A DNA stretch of 64,000 nt. Origin: Pieris napi (lineage: Eukaryota; Arthropoda; Insecta; Lepidoptera; Pieridae). The translations under genes were made by a program, and so were the position numbers. The notes beneath the pieces are model-generated. The model was not told the origin of the DNA. It ran no database searches and saw only the letters and a program-made list of their open reading frames with translations. The stretch spans positions 1,435,662-1,499,661 of the forward strand of contig NC_062256.1 of the NCBI RefSeq assembly GCF_905475465.1. The letters run 5' to 3'. Positions 23,801 through 34,794 of this stretch are shown in pieces (the stretch's first letter is position 1; every line of letters starts with the position of its first letter).

Positions 23801-26690
23801 GATTGTCATTTATTGTCATCCATTATTATTTATCCACAGATAAATATACTAATTTATGAGTATTCTGTTATCTGTATTAGTTATTTGAAGAAGATATTTT
23901 GACAGATACGTTTAGAAATTTATAAGGCGTTAATAAATAACTTCTTAGTAACAATTCAATTTTAGTCTTAAATCTTTGCTTGCCATAGAATATTACATAA
24001 AATAAAACTAGTTAATGGTTCAGATGCGTGAGTTAAAAGTATTTTTTTCATAGTTTGCCTTAATAACGTTTCAAGATTGACTTCAACGTTGTGGTATGAA
24101 GAAATACTTTGATTTATATTAATTATTTATAAACCAAGTTGCTTTGAAATATTTAATGTATTGTTATTTGTAAGTTTGCAAAAAATAATGAAATGTAAGC
24201 TTTATAATATGTACTTATCGTTGTTACACGTATGTTGTTTTGTATTTTTTACAATGACTCCGTAATTGATTATTGTCGAAATTGACAATGAGATAATAAT
24301 TTCCTGTCAATTATAACAATTGTAGTCGTTAACAAAGCAATTACGACTTACTTGTACTTTGGTTATACCTACTATTTTAACTGAGATTTGGGATTACATT
24401 ACAGCGAATTACCTAAAAATCGAAATCTTAATTTCATATGAAAGTCCTTCGGCATAACTTCTTCGTCCTTCGGATGGGTGAGATTCAGAAACGCGACTAT
24501 AATATCGCGACTATAACATTGAATCGTTGTCGTTGATTTGACTAATCTGTGACCGTTACGTGTCACTATATTTTTAATTATATTCAATTTTGATAAATTA
24601 ATCATTATTTACAAGTTATTTCTCTCGCTTTTTATAATAGAGATTACTCTTAATAACACTTTATTATTCAAACTGTCAAATAGCCTATTGGGTCTAAATA
24701 AACTCTTTTTCCAAAAAAAACAACGGGCGCCTATGGAAAACTACGTTATACTTATAAGGTCGATTTTAGTTAATAGAAATTTAATTGTCTGACGTATTTG
24801 TACACATAATCGAGTAAATTAATACGTGGAGGTGTATTCTTGCAATTGTTCTATTGAATTCTTTAAAAACCGATGAACACATCCAAGCTATAAGTGGTCG
24901 GCAATAAATACATGATTTTTTATATATTTTAATTATGAGTGTGATTTCCTCTGAGGTACCTATGTCGCATGTTCTAAAGAGACGCGTAAGATCAGTGCAA
25001 CCTGCCCAACAGAACATCAGGAAGCTAAAAATAGTTATTGCAGAAGAGTGGGAACATTATTAAAACATCGTGAAAAGCACGCCAAGCTGTGATTTATTTC
25101 CGACCACTTATTGTTTGGCTGTGTATATCGATTTTGAATAATTTTTTAAAAATATATAAAAGTTGCCAGAATTCACTTCACGCGTATTAATTTATAAGAT
25201 TAAAAGTAATAGACACTCGTTATTAGGTTCTTACAAATGAAGCTTTATTTAATTAAAAAGAAAAAAAAATGTTCTTATCTTTATTACCGATCACTTTTTA
25301 TTGTTAAACCGTGTTTGGTTTAAAATAATTCATCAAAAATTAATTAAAAATTTGCGTCCGCGTATTACCTAATTTACATAATTATCTATACAACTACGTC
25401 AGACAATTCAATTTCATAAAAATGAAATAAACGTTAAAACGTAAAATTCCTTAGGTAACCGTTTTTTTTGCAAAAGAGATTATAAATGCGATATTATTTT
25501 GCTTGTGTTGATACAAAATAAACATCTTATCAGTATGTAATAATAATCAATGCGGCCTTTATTTATCATTGTTCACCTATGACCTGTATGAAACGTCTAG
25601 AAGCTTCATATATTTGTTTATTAATCTTTAGAGCAGTGTTGGCCTAGTGGCTTCAGCGTGCGACTCTCTCCCTGAGGTCGTAGGATGGATCCCCGGCTGT
25701 CCACCAATGGACTTTCTTACTATGTGCGAATTTAACATTGCTCGAACGGTGAAGGAAAACATCGTGAGGCAACCGACATGTCTTAGACCCCAAAAAGTCG
25801 ACGGCGTGTGTCAGGCACTGGAGGCTGATCACCTTCTTGCCTTTTGGATTTAAAAAAAATCATGAAACAGATTCAGAAATCTGAGGCCAAGACTTAAAGA
25901 GGTTGTAGCGACACTAATTTTGTTATTATTTCTTTTTATTAATCTTTAATACGTATTTGCCAAGCGCAATTGATGAAGTGGATCCGGAATTTCACTAGAA
26001 CAGCAAGGTGAAAGAAAGAGTGCCGAGTGGGAAAAAATTTGATGATACATTGTCTTTGACTATTGATACATACTAGACAGGTTGCTTCAAGAAAAGAGCG
26101 TAGCGATTCTTAAAACGCGGGCAACTCGCGAGTCCTCTAGCACTCAGAGTGTCTATGGTATCACTTAACATTAGGTGAGCCTCCTGCCCGTTTGCCCCCT
26201 GTTCTATATAAAAAGATAGTAAATGACGTTTCAAGAATAACTTTTGTACACAATTATTTGCATTTTTTCAAATGTATTATGCAACTATGGTACGAACCAT
26301 ATGTTCTGAAGGGTCACTTATAGTTTTTATTATGATAAATTCTGGTGAATTGTAATAGTTAAAGGTGTATTTAAAAAGTCACACAAATTTTATGTATCAG
26401 TCTTGCTTGGACTCGCAGCTCATTATATTTATTCGCGCCGTTTTAAACCACACGTAACAGGTAGTGATTCTATTGTTTATGTGCACTCCTTTAATCAAGT
26501 TATTTGGCATGATTTTCGGATAAAGTAAAGCATCATCAGTTTTGGGGAACTATAAAATATATACTAAATGATAAATAGTATTTAATCTATGGTTTAGCCA
26601 TAGATTACAGAATTTCATTCGGGTAAACATAATCCAAACTCACCCATAACTGGCCACCGATAAAACAAGTAGTAGCCGCAAAGGAAACAT
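14837..26690 (-). CDS. PAO-1: secreted-type FAD polyamine/amine oxidase with alternative fifth exon
   Basis: Exons on the minus strand: signal exon 26690-26644, then 22650-22468, 21876-21664, 20792-20576, 20150-19972, one of 19574-19325 (5a) or 17501-17237 (5b), 16055-15952, and 15065-14837 with TAA. Phases agree throughout, giving 473 residues with 5a or 478 with 5b. The first 16 residues (MFPLRLLLVLSVASYG) are a signal peptide. The Rossmann motif GMGSAG is at residues 29-34 and DRIGGR at 55-60; the C-terminal FAD motif is LFAGEATNPLHYGTVHG. The residue that normally binds the adenosine ribose, Glu, is Asp52 here. The family is flavin amine oxidases of the PAOX/spermine-oxidase type, which oxidise polyamines and release hydrogen peroxide. 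The C terminus is MRLLNA with no peroxisomal signal. It is inferred to be extracellular; substrate unknown. The first intron is about 4 kb. Confidence 0.85.
15178..15450 (+). mobile_element. tRNA-derived SINE
   Basis: Box A-like 'tagcctagcgg' (about 15187) and box B 'ggttcgattcccg' (about 15230) are spaced as in a tRNA. They are followed by a non-tRNA body ('ttgtgcggcaccgggcgagt'). It lies in the last intron of PAO-1. Confidence 0.7.
16147..16455 (+). mobile_element. Short non-autonomous Helitron
   Basis: It starts A|TCTAATACC and ends with a small hairpin (ggcaaa...tttgcc) followed by GGATTAG-CTAG|T. This is the Helitron arrangement of 5' TC, 3' CTAG and insertion between A and T. A second copy lies inverted at 57581-57898. 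It sits between PAO-1 exon 5b and exon 6. Confidence 0.75.
16785..17019 (-). mobile_element. tRNA-derived SINE, family S2
   Basis: On the minus strand it begins 'gacgactcattggtctagtg' (box A). It has 'cccggctgagacgaac' after a degraded box B, a 'tatctatctataat' microsatellite and a tail 'gggactaggtcaattggtgt'. Other copies are at 39763-40031 and 58318-58530. Confidence 0.8.
17020..17200 (-). mobile_element. LINE fragment (end of reverse-transcriptase ORF)
   Basis: The minus-strand frame reads 'FSLYVRKLTG...', 'MPKIIWNCIEKTPFVWQ' and 'KVYNNLPKTLKDL', the usual pattern at the C terminus of insect LINE polyproteins ('YNxLPxxLKxL'). It abuts the S2 SINE. A related scrap lies near 39260-39340. 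Confidence 0.6.
17237..17501 (-). CDS. PAO-1 alternative exon 5b (265 nt)
   Basis: Acceptor gcttatttcag|A and donor aagg|gttagt bound an open stretch starting YVTFHPPLPKDKIMAIDKIA and ending LWTTGYAGKR. It has the same entry phase and exit phase as 5a, and length is again 1 mod 3. It keeps the 'WYTEDK' block of the other paralogues. Placing 5b after 5a shifts the frame and meets a stop within about 18 codons, so a productive transcript can carry only one. Confidence 0.85.
18287..18421. repeat. MITE family R2 ('gggagcgttcaagtat' ends)
   Basis: The ends are 'ttagggagcgttcaagtata' and, inverted, 'gcgtgacgtaatacttgtac'. It contains a poly-G run and a 'aaaacgttac' block. Related copies lie at 20226-20508, 21406-21562 and 34650-34794. 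This copy is within PAO-1 intron 5. Confidence 0.7.
18715..19087 (+). mobile_element. Probable short Helitron
   Basis: It starts A|TCTATATATAT and ends GCGAAGCGGGCGCGAAACGG then CTAG|T. GC-rich 3' ends of this form are common in lepidopteran Helitrons. There are no coding remnants. It is within PAO-1 between exons 5a and 5b. Confidence 0.6.
19325..19574 (-). CDS. PAO-1 alternative exon 5a (250 nt)
   Basis: Acceptor gacaattacag|A and donor acg|gtcagt bound an open stretch starting YNTLFSPELPDDKITSIQKM and ending WLAGEAAKT. It is homologous to exon 5 of PAO-2, -3 and -4 and lies first downstream of exon 4. Length is 1 mod 3. It is the more diverged version: it lacks the 'TEDK' segment found in 5b and in the plus-strand paralogues. 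Confidence 0.85.
20226..20508. repeat. MITE family R2, long copy with poly-C tract
   Basis: The left end taagggagcgttcaagtatt (20226 on) is mirrored by 'cgttacgtaatacttgaacg' near 20482-20501. A run of about 18 C follows 'gattattga' at about 20270. It is in PAO-1 intron 4 (between exons 3 and 4). Confidence 0.75.
21083..21400. repeat. MITE with 'cagtggcgtaac' terminal inverted repeats
   Basis: cagtggcgtaac at 21083-21094 is mirrored by gttacgccactg at 21389-21400. The 318-bp element has no coding content of its own. The terminal bases resemble hAT- or CACTA/Chapaev-type ends, which I cannot separate by eye. A small related fragment lies near 40520-40590. Confidence 0.7.
21406..21562. repeat. 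MITE family R2, third copy
   Basis: The left end is 'gctccaagtattacgtacg', a poly-G run lies near 21503, and the right end is 'gcgtgacgtaatacttgaac'. It directly follows the preceding MITE. Confidence 0.65.
21951..22160 (+). repeat. Interspersed repeat family R1, short copy
   Basis: It contains 'gtatgtacacgccttagaag', 'ttatactttggcgtaa' and, distally, 'gcgcgcgcatcgtaaa' with 'actctcatcatttttcc'. The distal end is degraded. It lies in PAO-1 intron 2, between the exons at 22468 and 21876. Confidence 0.6.
25632..25860 (+). mobile_element. tRNA-derived SINE, family S1
   Basis: Box A-like 'tggcctagtggcttcagcg' and a box B-like 'ggatccccggctg' are followed by the family body ('gaaaacatcgtgaggcaacc', 'cgtgtgtcaggcactggagg'). 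Other copies are at 39693-40120 (interrupted) and 59283-59578 (minus). Confidence 0.75.
26085..26215 (+). mobile_element. LINE 3' tail, family L1a
   Basis: It contains 'cttcaagaaaagagcgtagc', 'ctcgcgagtcctctagcact' and 'gcctcctgcccgtttgccc', the same 3' end seen at 32095-32355, 41030-41375 (minus) and 57065-57345. It is severely 5'-truncated. Confidence 0.65.
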
Positions 26691-27080
26691 TGTAACTGAT
26701 TGAGAGGGAGATGATTTGTACTTTTATAACAGATAACTGCTAGTTGTTACATGGTCATGGTTGATAAATTGTTCCTGAGATTAGCCCGTTTAAATAAGCT
26801 TTTTTTTTTGGAGTTTATGGCCTGGTATCTAGGCCTTTAGGCCAAATTTAAATAAGCTTTTAGCTTTATAATAAAAGAACAAATTTTACACATGCAAAGC
26901 AGACCAACCAACAATAAAAATTGCAAAGTAGAAATATATTACATTTCATATATTTCTTAATCTAGTTTATTGTCTTTTATTTTTTTTGTATAATTTCTTT
27001 TCTCTTTTATATAGAATAGACGTACGCACAATGTTAATACTCGGAACAAACGCAGGCTGTAATTTGGTAACAGTTTTGAA

Positions 27081-28281
27081 TACCATCGCACTTTTTTGAC
27101 GATACTAATTATTTAGGAGTCTCGGAGGACCTTCATTGGAACACCTCCAAGTGAGTTTTGCTCCGGAAACGCGTCAAAATTTTTATAAAGATTTATAAAG
27201 TAAACTTTGCACTGTAAAACTAATTACCGCTAGTCTAGCATAAACCACATTCAAAATGGCCGATTAAGTTTATAAAATTAATAGGGATGTGAAAAATAAT
27301 CGATTTTTTTTAAAGTGAAAATCGATTTTTGTATTCGATTTTAATATTAAAAATAATTGAAAATTCGGCGACCAAATATTCATATACTAACTCTAACCTA
27401 ACCAATCTAAATAATTTTTTTTTTGTGGACAGCTCCGATCTAAATAGTAATTGTTTATTCAAGCCTCGGCTTCTCGGCGTCCTGGTCGCCTTCGGCGACC
27501 AAATATTCATATACTAACTCTAACCTAACCAATCTAAATAATATTTGTTTTTGTGGACAGCTCCGGCGCTACGGGAAATGCAGCCCCTCCACCCTTGCGT
27601 ACCAAAGCACAGGCATTTTATTCAAGCCTCCGCAACCTCGGCTTTTTGGTCGCCGCCTCAGCCGCTACAGCTTTCATAATGCCTGTGCTTTGTTACAGCG
27701 GGTGGGGGCTGCTCTTCCTCCGCGCCTCCGATTATTTATATACACTCTAGGGGTAAGACAGACAAGACCACGTGGATAGTGGGGTGCTCTGATTCGGTTT
27801 TGGGTACTTTTTGGATATTAAAGTAAACACTTTATTCTAGTAAAAATTAAATAATATAGAAAGTTGCAAACAATGAAATACAAGTACTAATTAGAAAATA
27901 CAGACGAGTAGGTATCGATAATTTCAAAAAATTTCGGAACCCTATAATCTATCAACACGAAATTAGGTTAATTTCAATGTTGATTATTCTATAACTTTAA
28001 ATTTCAAAAATGAGGAAATAATCGATAAATAAATAAAACGATTATTAACAATCGATAAATTAAAAACACGATTTTTTTAAGTGAACGTCACATCACTTAT
28101 AACCAATAGAAAAGTAGAAAATGGAGGATTGTTTACAAATTTTAATACATTACACAAAACTTTAAATTTTTTATAAAAATATTTAGACGCGTTTCCGGAG
28201 CAAAACTCACTTGGAGGTGTTCCAATGAAGGTCCCCCGGCAACTCCTAGATAATTAGTATCGTCAAAAAAGTGCGGTGGTA
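27081..28281. mobile_element. 1.2-kb DNA element with about 110-bp terminal inverted repeats
   Basis: taccatcgcacttttttgac (27081 on) through 'tccggaaacgcgtc' (about 27172) is mirrored at about 28188-28281. Inside are a direct repeat of about 70 bp ('cggcgaccaaatattcatat', at 27366 and 27496) and a hairpin around 27580-27712 whose arms share 'caaagcacaggcatt'. No intact transposase frame is visible, so it is non-autonomous. It sits between the divergent PAO-1 and PAO-2 starts. Confidence 0.75.
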
Positions 28282-28410
28282 TTTAACACCCAACCCCACA
28301 CTTTAACATAAATTAACAGAAACAACATACTTAGATCAATCAAGAATCGAACCCCGAGCCGTAACTGATCAGCGGATGCATGTTATATAACTGATATTTT
28401 CAGGCCAACA

Positions 28411-31400
28411 ATGCATTCATACGATGTCATAGTAGTTGGACTCGGCTGCGCAGGCGTCACCGCAGCGACTACTCTTGTGAAAGCTGGGAAGAAAGTGCTG
28501 GCTCTTGAAGCCATGGATAGGGTCGGTGGAAGAGTTCGGACTGTGCCGTTTGGTGATGGTGTTGTTGAAGTTGGTGCTGAATGGTAAGAAGGTGGTGAGT
28601 TTTCTAGTACCACTTTTGTCTCTAAGACTGTGATGAAAGGGACCTCAGCCGGCACTAATATTTTCTTGTAAAATAATAAAAATGGTGCGTGTACTTATGT
28701 ACGCGCGTAAGAAGTTATACTTCTTTGGCTTTCTTTTTTTTTTTAAATATTAAATAATTAATAATAAATATTTAGCATTAATAATTTAATAATATTTAAT
28801 ATTTAGTATATTATTCAATTATTAATTAATATTAATAATAACTATTATTTATTATTTTATTAATTCAATTTAATAACTATGTATGTTTCATAACCTTTTA
28901 ACTAAGTAACAATAGGTCTTTGTGAAAAAGCATTGCTAAATTTCTTTGAAAAGTAATTAAAACTCCTTTATTTGTTTAATAGGTACTACAAATGTCATTA
29001 TGGTCATTCAAAATTCTTGGCATAGCTGCTAACGTCACGCATATTCTATTTCTTTTTACTTGTAGATTGTCTTATTCCCATCTCGCTCGCGCACGCTCGG
29101 TGCCCATACTGATAATTTTGTGTCACGATGCTCGCGCATCGTAAAATTTCACTTTCATACATTTTTCATAACGCGCCTAAAGAAGTATAACTTCAAAAAT
29201 TGTGTAAATGGCGAATGTACTGAAGAATTGTTCCCTGTTTTCATAAATTTGATAGCTGGAAGCCTTCCACAGTCCGTTTCACCTGGAATTGGCACCCGGT
29301 CTTCTCTTGGTGACAAGCTTACTCTTACCTAAGTCCAGCAACGCACTTGCTGCAGTGACTGCCTGTTATGGCTGTCCCGTAGGGCTCCCGGCGTCGGGAT
29401 GTGACGACCCCATCGCCCACTGGTGAAATAATCTGTGACAGAGGTTATACCACCAGTGCAATAAGTCAACCCCCTTCCTAGTGGAAATGCCATGCTGTTG
29501 CTTTCCTAAACTAAACCGTAGATGTAATTAACTTATTGTACTAGCATTTTGTGCGGTGAGTGAGATTCCTCCCGGAGACCACCCCCCTTTTCCCTCCCTA
29601 AGAAATATAAGCTGCAGTTAGCCTATAAGAAAAACATCGTATTTTTGAAACTCGGTCTCTTTTTGCATGGTTGATCTGCCAGGATTTTCTCTTAAATGTC
29701 TGATGAAAATAATAATTACAGGATTCATGGTACTGTTAGTAGCCGAATATACTCTACGGCCATTGAGAACAACATTACAATTGTGCCACAAGATATAACC
29801 TTCAACGTGTTTAAATCAGATGGAACTCCAGCTGACAGTGAACTGTTGAATGATTTAGTGGAATTTGCTTTTGAGAAGGTGGGGAAACCGCCAAAGGAGT
29901 TTACTGGAGGGCTGGGAGAGTTTATTACTAGCAGGTACGTTTAAGCTGTGAATTGAATAGAGGAAAACCAATCCATATTTGTGCTACAGAAGCGGGCTGT
30001 TCGGGGTATTTGTTGTGTTTCTCCGAGGGAGTCGGTACGGAATAAGTTTATGGAATTAAATATGATGACACTATCTGGTCAATATATTCTTGAAGCCTTG
30101 TTGTATGTCCAAAAAAATATAAACGATTTTAAAATAAATGGTGACTTTCACCAGTATAATACGCGAAATAGAACTAATTTGAGTGTACGACCAACTATGC
30201 TCCAAAAGATAAACCACTCCTTATATGGAAATTGTATTCGTTTTTACAACAAACTCCCAAGCGAAATTAGAGAATTATCACTGAATAAATTCAAAACCCT
30301 CGTTAAACGGCAGTTAATCAATAAAGCGTTTTATAAATTTGCAGAATACTTAAATGATCCTAATCCTTGGGATTGATTTGCTCCAGTTCAAACAATTTGT
30401 ATGAAAATACTTGGCGATTAAAAAGAGTGGCGGAAAGTTTCTTGCCAGTTCTTCTTACCCGCTCTACGCCCTTGACTTGCGAACTAAATCGTCGGAGTTA
30501 CGCCCTGAGAGTATTGCCTGACGCAGCCACACTTTTCAGCATTTATAATAATAATATTTTATATTCCGAAACTCTGTGATCTGTGATCTTTAATATATTT
30601 TCACTCCAGTATATCTCGGAGTCCGGTGTGCCTCTTGGCAAAGGCCTCCTCTAACCCTTTCCACTGTTCTCTAACCTCGACTCTTCTCCAGTTGTAGCCT
30701 GCTGTTAGTTTCAGTTCGTCCTCTCTTTCGCGTTAACATTACATTAATTACAACTCTTCAGCATTGACATTACATTAATGTAGCATTTTATTATTTCGTA
30801 TATATTCTATTGTTGTTGAGTGGTTAAAGAATCAATAAAATCCTCCATTATTTAAAGCACCCCGATGACCCACCATGCCGATAAATGATAATAACTATCA
30901 CCGGCGTGATAGTTATTATTATTTATTTTGCGATATTCTTCTATGTAGAACTATAATGACGTCATGTTGTCAATATAAAAAAATAGGTAATTTAGTATTA
31001 CGGCGACTTCTAATTATTTAAGGCGGTTTTTTTACGCTCTCTTTTTAATTAAATCAAATGTTCGTCCTAAACGTGTCTAAAAATTCCATGTTACCATAAT
31101 CTAACATTAATAACTGACTCTTATTTCTCTTAAACTCTTATATATTTTTTTGGTCTATCTAAGGGGTTCAGACACATGTAATGATTGACACACGTCAAAT
31201 TGACCCGTTGACGATTCATTCTACGCTTTCAGATTAATGGAATACGTCAAAGTGAAATACCCCAATTTGATGAATGATCAAGCTTTCTTGACGGAATTCC
31301 TGGAACTTATGAATCTGTATATAAACAATCACGAGTCTTCGAATGACTGGAATGACGTCAGTGCACAGAGTCGGTACACGGAGTTGGAAGGCCACCAACA

Positions 31401-34400
31401 CATGAGCTGGCACAGGCATGGATATAAGACCTTCTTTGAACTGATGCTGGTGAGTTATGACTTAAAACTTCTTACTTCCGCTGACTAATCTATACTTGAA
31501 ACAAAATTGTCAACGCAATAGATAGATTTTTCAATTAAAAGATTGACCAACGCTCCGGTCCGGAAAATTTAGAATTTTCTTGCATATATTTGTATATTAT
31601 AGATAGATATATATCTATACATATTATAGATTATCGGTACATTTGAACTGTCAAAAACTGACATTATTATGACGAGTACAGAATATCGTGAAATTTGTGT
31701 TTATAGATAATTTCAGCTCACCATTTAATAAAATTGTATATAGATTAAGTTACAATAAAATTTATGACAATTACGGTGGATTTCCAAAAAAGAGAAAAAA
31801 ATAACAACTTTCTTCATTTAACCTATTTAAAGATAGTTCACTACGAGGTGGGCTGTAGCGTAGAGTATAGTTACTTCTTCACAATTTTAATTTGCAATGC
31901 ATGACAGAAAGTGTTTTTTGCATGTTGTCTTAAGGCCTCGATTATTTAAAAAAGTAAAAAAAGCAGTCAAACGGAAATTTGTCAAATCACCTGGTGGTTA
32001 ATGGGGCCACGAAGGAGACGTGCTTAAGCTATTAGGAGACATAAACGTTCTTGTTTTATTTCAATACTAACAAAGGTTCGTGTCTAAACATCAAAAGCTG
32101 TTGTAGAAATTGACTTCCGTCGTTCCACAACTGAGCGCTTTTAAAGGTAGTTTTTGACGCCCACCACCACTATGTGAAACCACTGAAGTATTTCCGTTCC
32201 AAGTAGACTCAGGGTCCTTCAAGAAAAGAGCGTACCAATTCTTAAAAGGCCGGCAACGCACTCGCGAGCCCTCTGCTATTGAGTGTCCATTTCGGCGGTG
32301 GTATCACTTATCATCAAGTGAGCCTACCAGTTTGCCCGCTGTTCTTATAAAACAAATGTGTCTGAAGCAATAAAATTTAGTTTTTTTGTATTAGTAATAC
32401 AATGTACACTTACGAACGTCAGTAAAAATAATGCTTTTAAATTTAAATTTACTGTTCTCGAATCAAGGGCGTAGAACGAACAAGAACTGCCAAAATTAAA
32501 AAAAAATTAATTCATTGATGTTACTATTTTACCTATTATATAAATTGATTTAAGAATACATACAACAACGGACCGGGCTTACCAAACCTTGATATAAAAC
32601 TGAACACGGAGGTGACGCAAATAATTTGGCCAAAAGATGGCGCTGATGTACGAGTCGTCTGCGCAGATGGCAGCACGTACACATCCCGTCACGTTATTGT
32701 TACTGTCTCGTTGGGAGTTTTGAAGGAACGGTAGGTATTACTGCAATATGGCTGTATATTTATATATAGACTAGAAGATGATCAGCTATTGAGTCTGTGG
32801 TTAAATATTGTTGGCTTATAGGTATTCTGGTTTCATCATGTTTGAATTCCCCGTGTGAGCAAATGTTAATGGCGCACATACAAAAAGAAATAATCTCCAA
32901 GATTGTATGGGCATCTGATAATCGGATCTGCTGGTGACAACCTTAAAATAGATTGTTTTTGGTCAAAGAGATTGTGTTTTTGTATGTTGTAACTTGCTTT
33001 TATCTTTTATAAATGATTGAACATGCGATCTGAATGCAATGAATCATTGATCATATAAAATTTTCAGATATAAAACCTTATTCCATCCGGGATTGCCGCG
33101 TGAAAAAATAGAAGCCATAGAGAACACGTCCATAGGTGTTATGGACAAAATAATATTCCAATTTGACAAACCCTGGTGGCCTAAAAAAGGCACATTTTTT
33201 GGATTCTTCTGGAAAACTGAAGATAAGAAGCAAGTGGCGAAAGAGGATTATTGGACCACGAGGATTTTCGCTGCTAGCAACCCTATGGGATCCAGGAACG
33301 CGTTGACAATGTGGACGAGTGGGGATGTCGGAAAAATGGTACTTTTTTACTTTAAATATAAAATAACCTGATTTATTTAGTTGTGTTTCTACACAAGTGT
33401 CTTAATTGTTATGTGTATAAATAAATTTGTTCCTACACATGATCTGTTGTTAAACATATTAACCACTAGACTAATAAATTTACTATCTTTTTCCGATTGC
33501 AGCTGGAAACACTACCAGAAGACATCGTAAAACGAAAATGTATGGAGCTGTTAAGAAAATTCATGGGAAAAACTTGTGAAATACCTGAACCTATTGGAAT
33601 GATCAGGTGAGTTCTAAAAAATGTTGTCTTTAGTATATTTTATTCAAATGTCAATTGTTATCTGTCAAAAAGTGTAAATTTTTAGTCGATTGCACAGTGG
33701 CGTCTAAATTAGTGAAGTAACACAAGGAATTTTTGTCTACCTGCTTTCGCTACCAATAATTTCATTTAAACAATCCATGGTCACAGAGTTACTGACAGAG
33801 TCATTGTATATAATAAATATACATCATGAAATATCTCTGATTTAGAGACATTCTACATAGTAAAAACAATAATGGCCTTTCTACTGAATAAACGATAGTT
33901 TATTGTTAAAGACATATTTGCATATCGGCTCGAAGGACCAATTTAGTTTCGGGTGTAGAGATACTTTTAACATTTATTCACACGTTTAAAAATATATTTG
34001 TACATAAGAACTCGAAAAAGTCAGTCACTGTCCTTCCTTTTAATGCAAATTGATAAGCATTATCAAAATTGCCTTTTTTGTTACTTGTATTAATTGCTTA
34101 AAGATGTTATATAGAATAAGCTGTAATGGATTTCAAACATTTTATAAAACAATAAACTTGGCGATTATAAACAGTGGAGGAATTTTGCCATTTTCTTGTC
34201 TGTTCTACGCACGATTTGAAAGCAGTAAATTTAGAATGTAGATATAAGAAGAAACCTTTTTTTTTCAGGTCTTCCTGGTTCTCAAACCCGTTCACTCGCG
34301 GTAGCTATTCCTTTGACAATCGTCTGACGATACAAAACCCGAATGCACGAACATTGCTAGCTGAACCACTACAGGATACGCTCGGAGTTCCTCGCGTTTT

Positions 34401-34506
34401 GTTCGCGGGAGAAGCCACAGATCCCATTCACTTTTCAGCCGCGCATGGAGCTGTCGACTCGGGGTATAGAGAAGCTATGAGGCTTATCGGCAATAGTAAA
34501 TTGTAA
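28411..34506 (+). CDS. PAO-2: peroxisomal-type FAD polyamine/amine oxidase
   Basis: Seven coding exons: 28411-28583, 29722-29934, 31233-31449, 32555-32730, 33068-33338, 33503-33606 and 34269-34506. All have GT-AG introns in phase, giving 463 residues. The N-terminal Rossmann motif GLGCAG is at residues 10-15, the ribose-binding Glu is at 33, and EAMDRVGGR at 33-41. The C-terminal FAD motif LFAGEATDPIHF is near residues 429-440. The last three residues are Ser-Lys-Leu, a type 1 peroxisomal signal. The start is the Met before HSYDV; it has a good insect context (CAACAATG) and follows an acceptor (gatattttcag) at 28403, so a 5' untranslated exon is expected upstream. PAOX-type enzymes oxidise acetylated polyamines or spermine to give peroxide. 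Introns 1-3 carry an R1 MITE and two LINE tails. An aataaa follows the stop at 34525. Confidence 0.9.
28681..29193 (+). repeat. Interspersed repeat family R1, full copy
   Basis: It starts 'gtgcgtgtacttatgtacgc' with 'gaagttatacttctttggc'. It ends 'gcgcgcatcgtaaaatttca' style sequence, then 'cgcctaaagaagtataactt'. It lies in PAO-2 intron 1. Confidence 0.7.
29194..29690. other. GC-richer unclassified stretch in PAO-2 intron 1
   Basis: Around 29230-29600 base composition rises ('gtcccgtagggctcccggcg' near 29372). It is probably a repeat fragment. I see no protein match or clear ends. Confidence 0.35.
29945..30590 (+). mobile_element. 5'-truncated LINE (end of reverse-transcriptase ORF) in PAO-2 intron 2
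   Basis: An open 131-residue stretch begins LQKRAVRGICCVSPRESVR and continues through 'YILEALLYVQKNIND', 'YNTRNRTNLSV' and 'YNKLPSEIRELSLNKFK'. This is the typical C-terminal tail of insect non-LTR retrotransposons (CR1/Jockey-like). It is followed by about 200 bp of 3' UTR. The frame is uninterrupted, so the insertion is fairly young. It starts only about 10 bases after the exon 2 donor. Confidence 0.8.
30877..30932. repeat. Hairpin-prone inverted repeat
   Basis: 'aataataactatcacc' and 'gtgatagttattatt' flank a short GC centre near 30900. It is intronic (PAO-2 intron 2). Confidence 0.5.
32095..32355 (+). mobile_element. LINE 3' tail, family L1a, in PAO-2 intron 3
   Basis: It contains 'ccgtcgttccacaactgagc', 'ccaccaccactatgtgaaac' (coding for the decayed TTTMW-type motif) and the common 3' end 'gtttgcccgctgttcttat'. 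Confidence 0.7.
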
Positions 34507-34649
34507 TATTTGTATTTATTTATCAATAAAAAGTGTTGTGTTTTATTCTGAACATTGAGATGCTTTTGAACCTAAATAGTTTTCTCTATGTGCGCATGCG
34601 TAGTCAGACTTCGTAAGAAACTAAGTCTTATCTATAAATCTTTCTAAAG

Positions 34650-34794
34650 ACATAAGGGAGCGTTGAAGTATCACGTAACGCAATTTTTTGAGATTATTGC
34701 CCCCCCCCCATTTAATCCCCGCCCCGCATCGTAACGTTTCACAAAAGGTCCCCCCCCCCAATAATACGTTACGTAATACTTGAACGCTCCCTTA
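34650..34794. repeat. MITE family R2, fourth copy
   Basis: taagggagcgttgaagtatc (about 34653) is mirrored by 'gtaatacttgaacgctccct' ending near 34793. Two poly-C runs lie between. It is about 145 bp downstream of the PAO-2 stop. Confidence 0.8.

Larger units (their letters stand above)
22651..26643 (-). other. PAO-1 first intron (about 4 kb)
   Basis: It lies between the signal-peptide exon and the FAD-motif exon. It is mostly AT-rich unique-looking DNA, plus the SINE at 25632-25860 and a LINE tail at 26085-26215. Two minus-strand open frames (24399-24605 and 24781-25017) have no recognisable content. Confidence 0.6.

Noticed and set aside
24399..25017. Two minus-strand open frames inside PAO-1 intron 1
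   Set aside because: They have no recognisable domain, no supported splice context and composition like the surrounding intron; kept only as a remark.
25632..25720. Possible functional tRNA gene (box A and box B present)
   Set aside because: The cloverleaf is not maintained, and the unit is repeated with a long non-tRNA body, so it is a SINE. The same applies to 15178 and 39763.
27553..27750. 65-residue Ala/Leu-rich open frame
   Set aside because: It lies inside a non-autonomous inverted-repeat element and spans its hairpin; there is no splice or coding context.
28383..28655. Ser/Thr/Pro-rich minus-strand frame (and its counterpart at 54549-54794)
   Set aside because: It is the antisense shadow of PAO exon 1; its conservation follows the sense exon.
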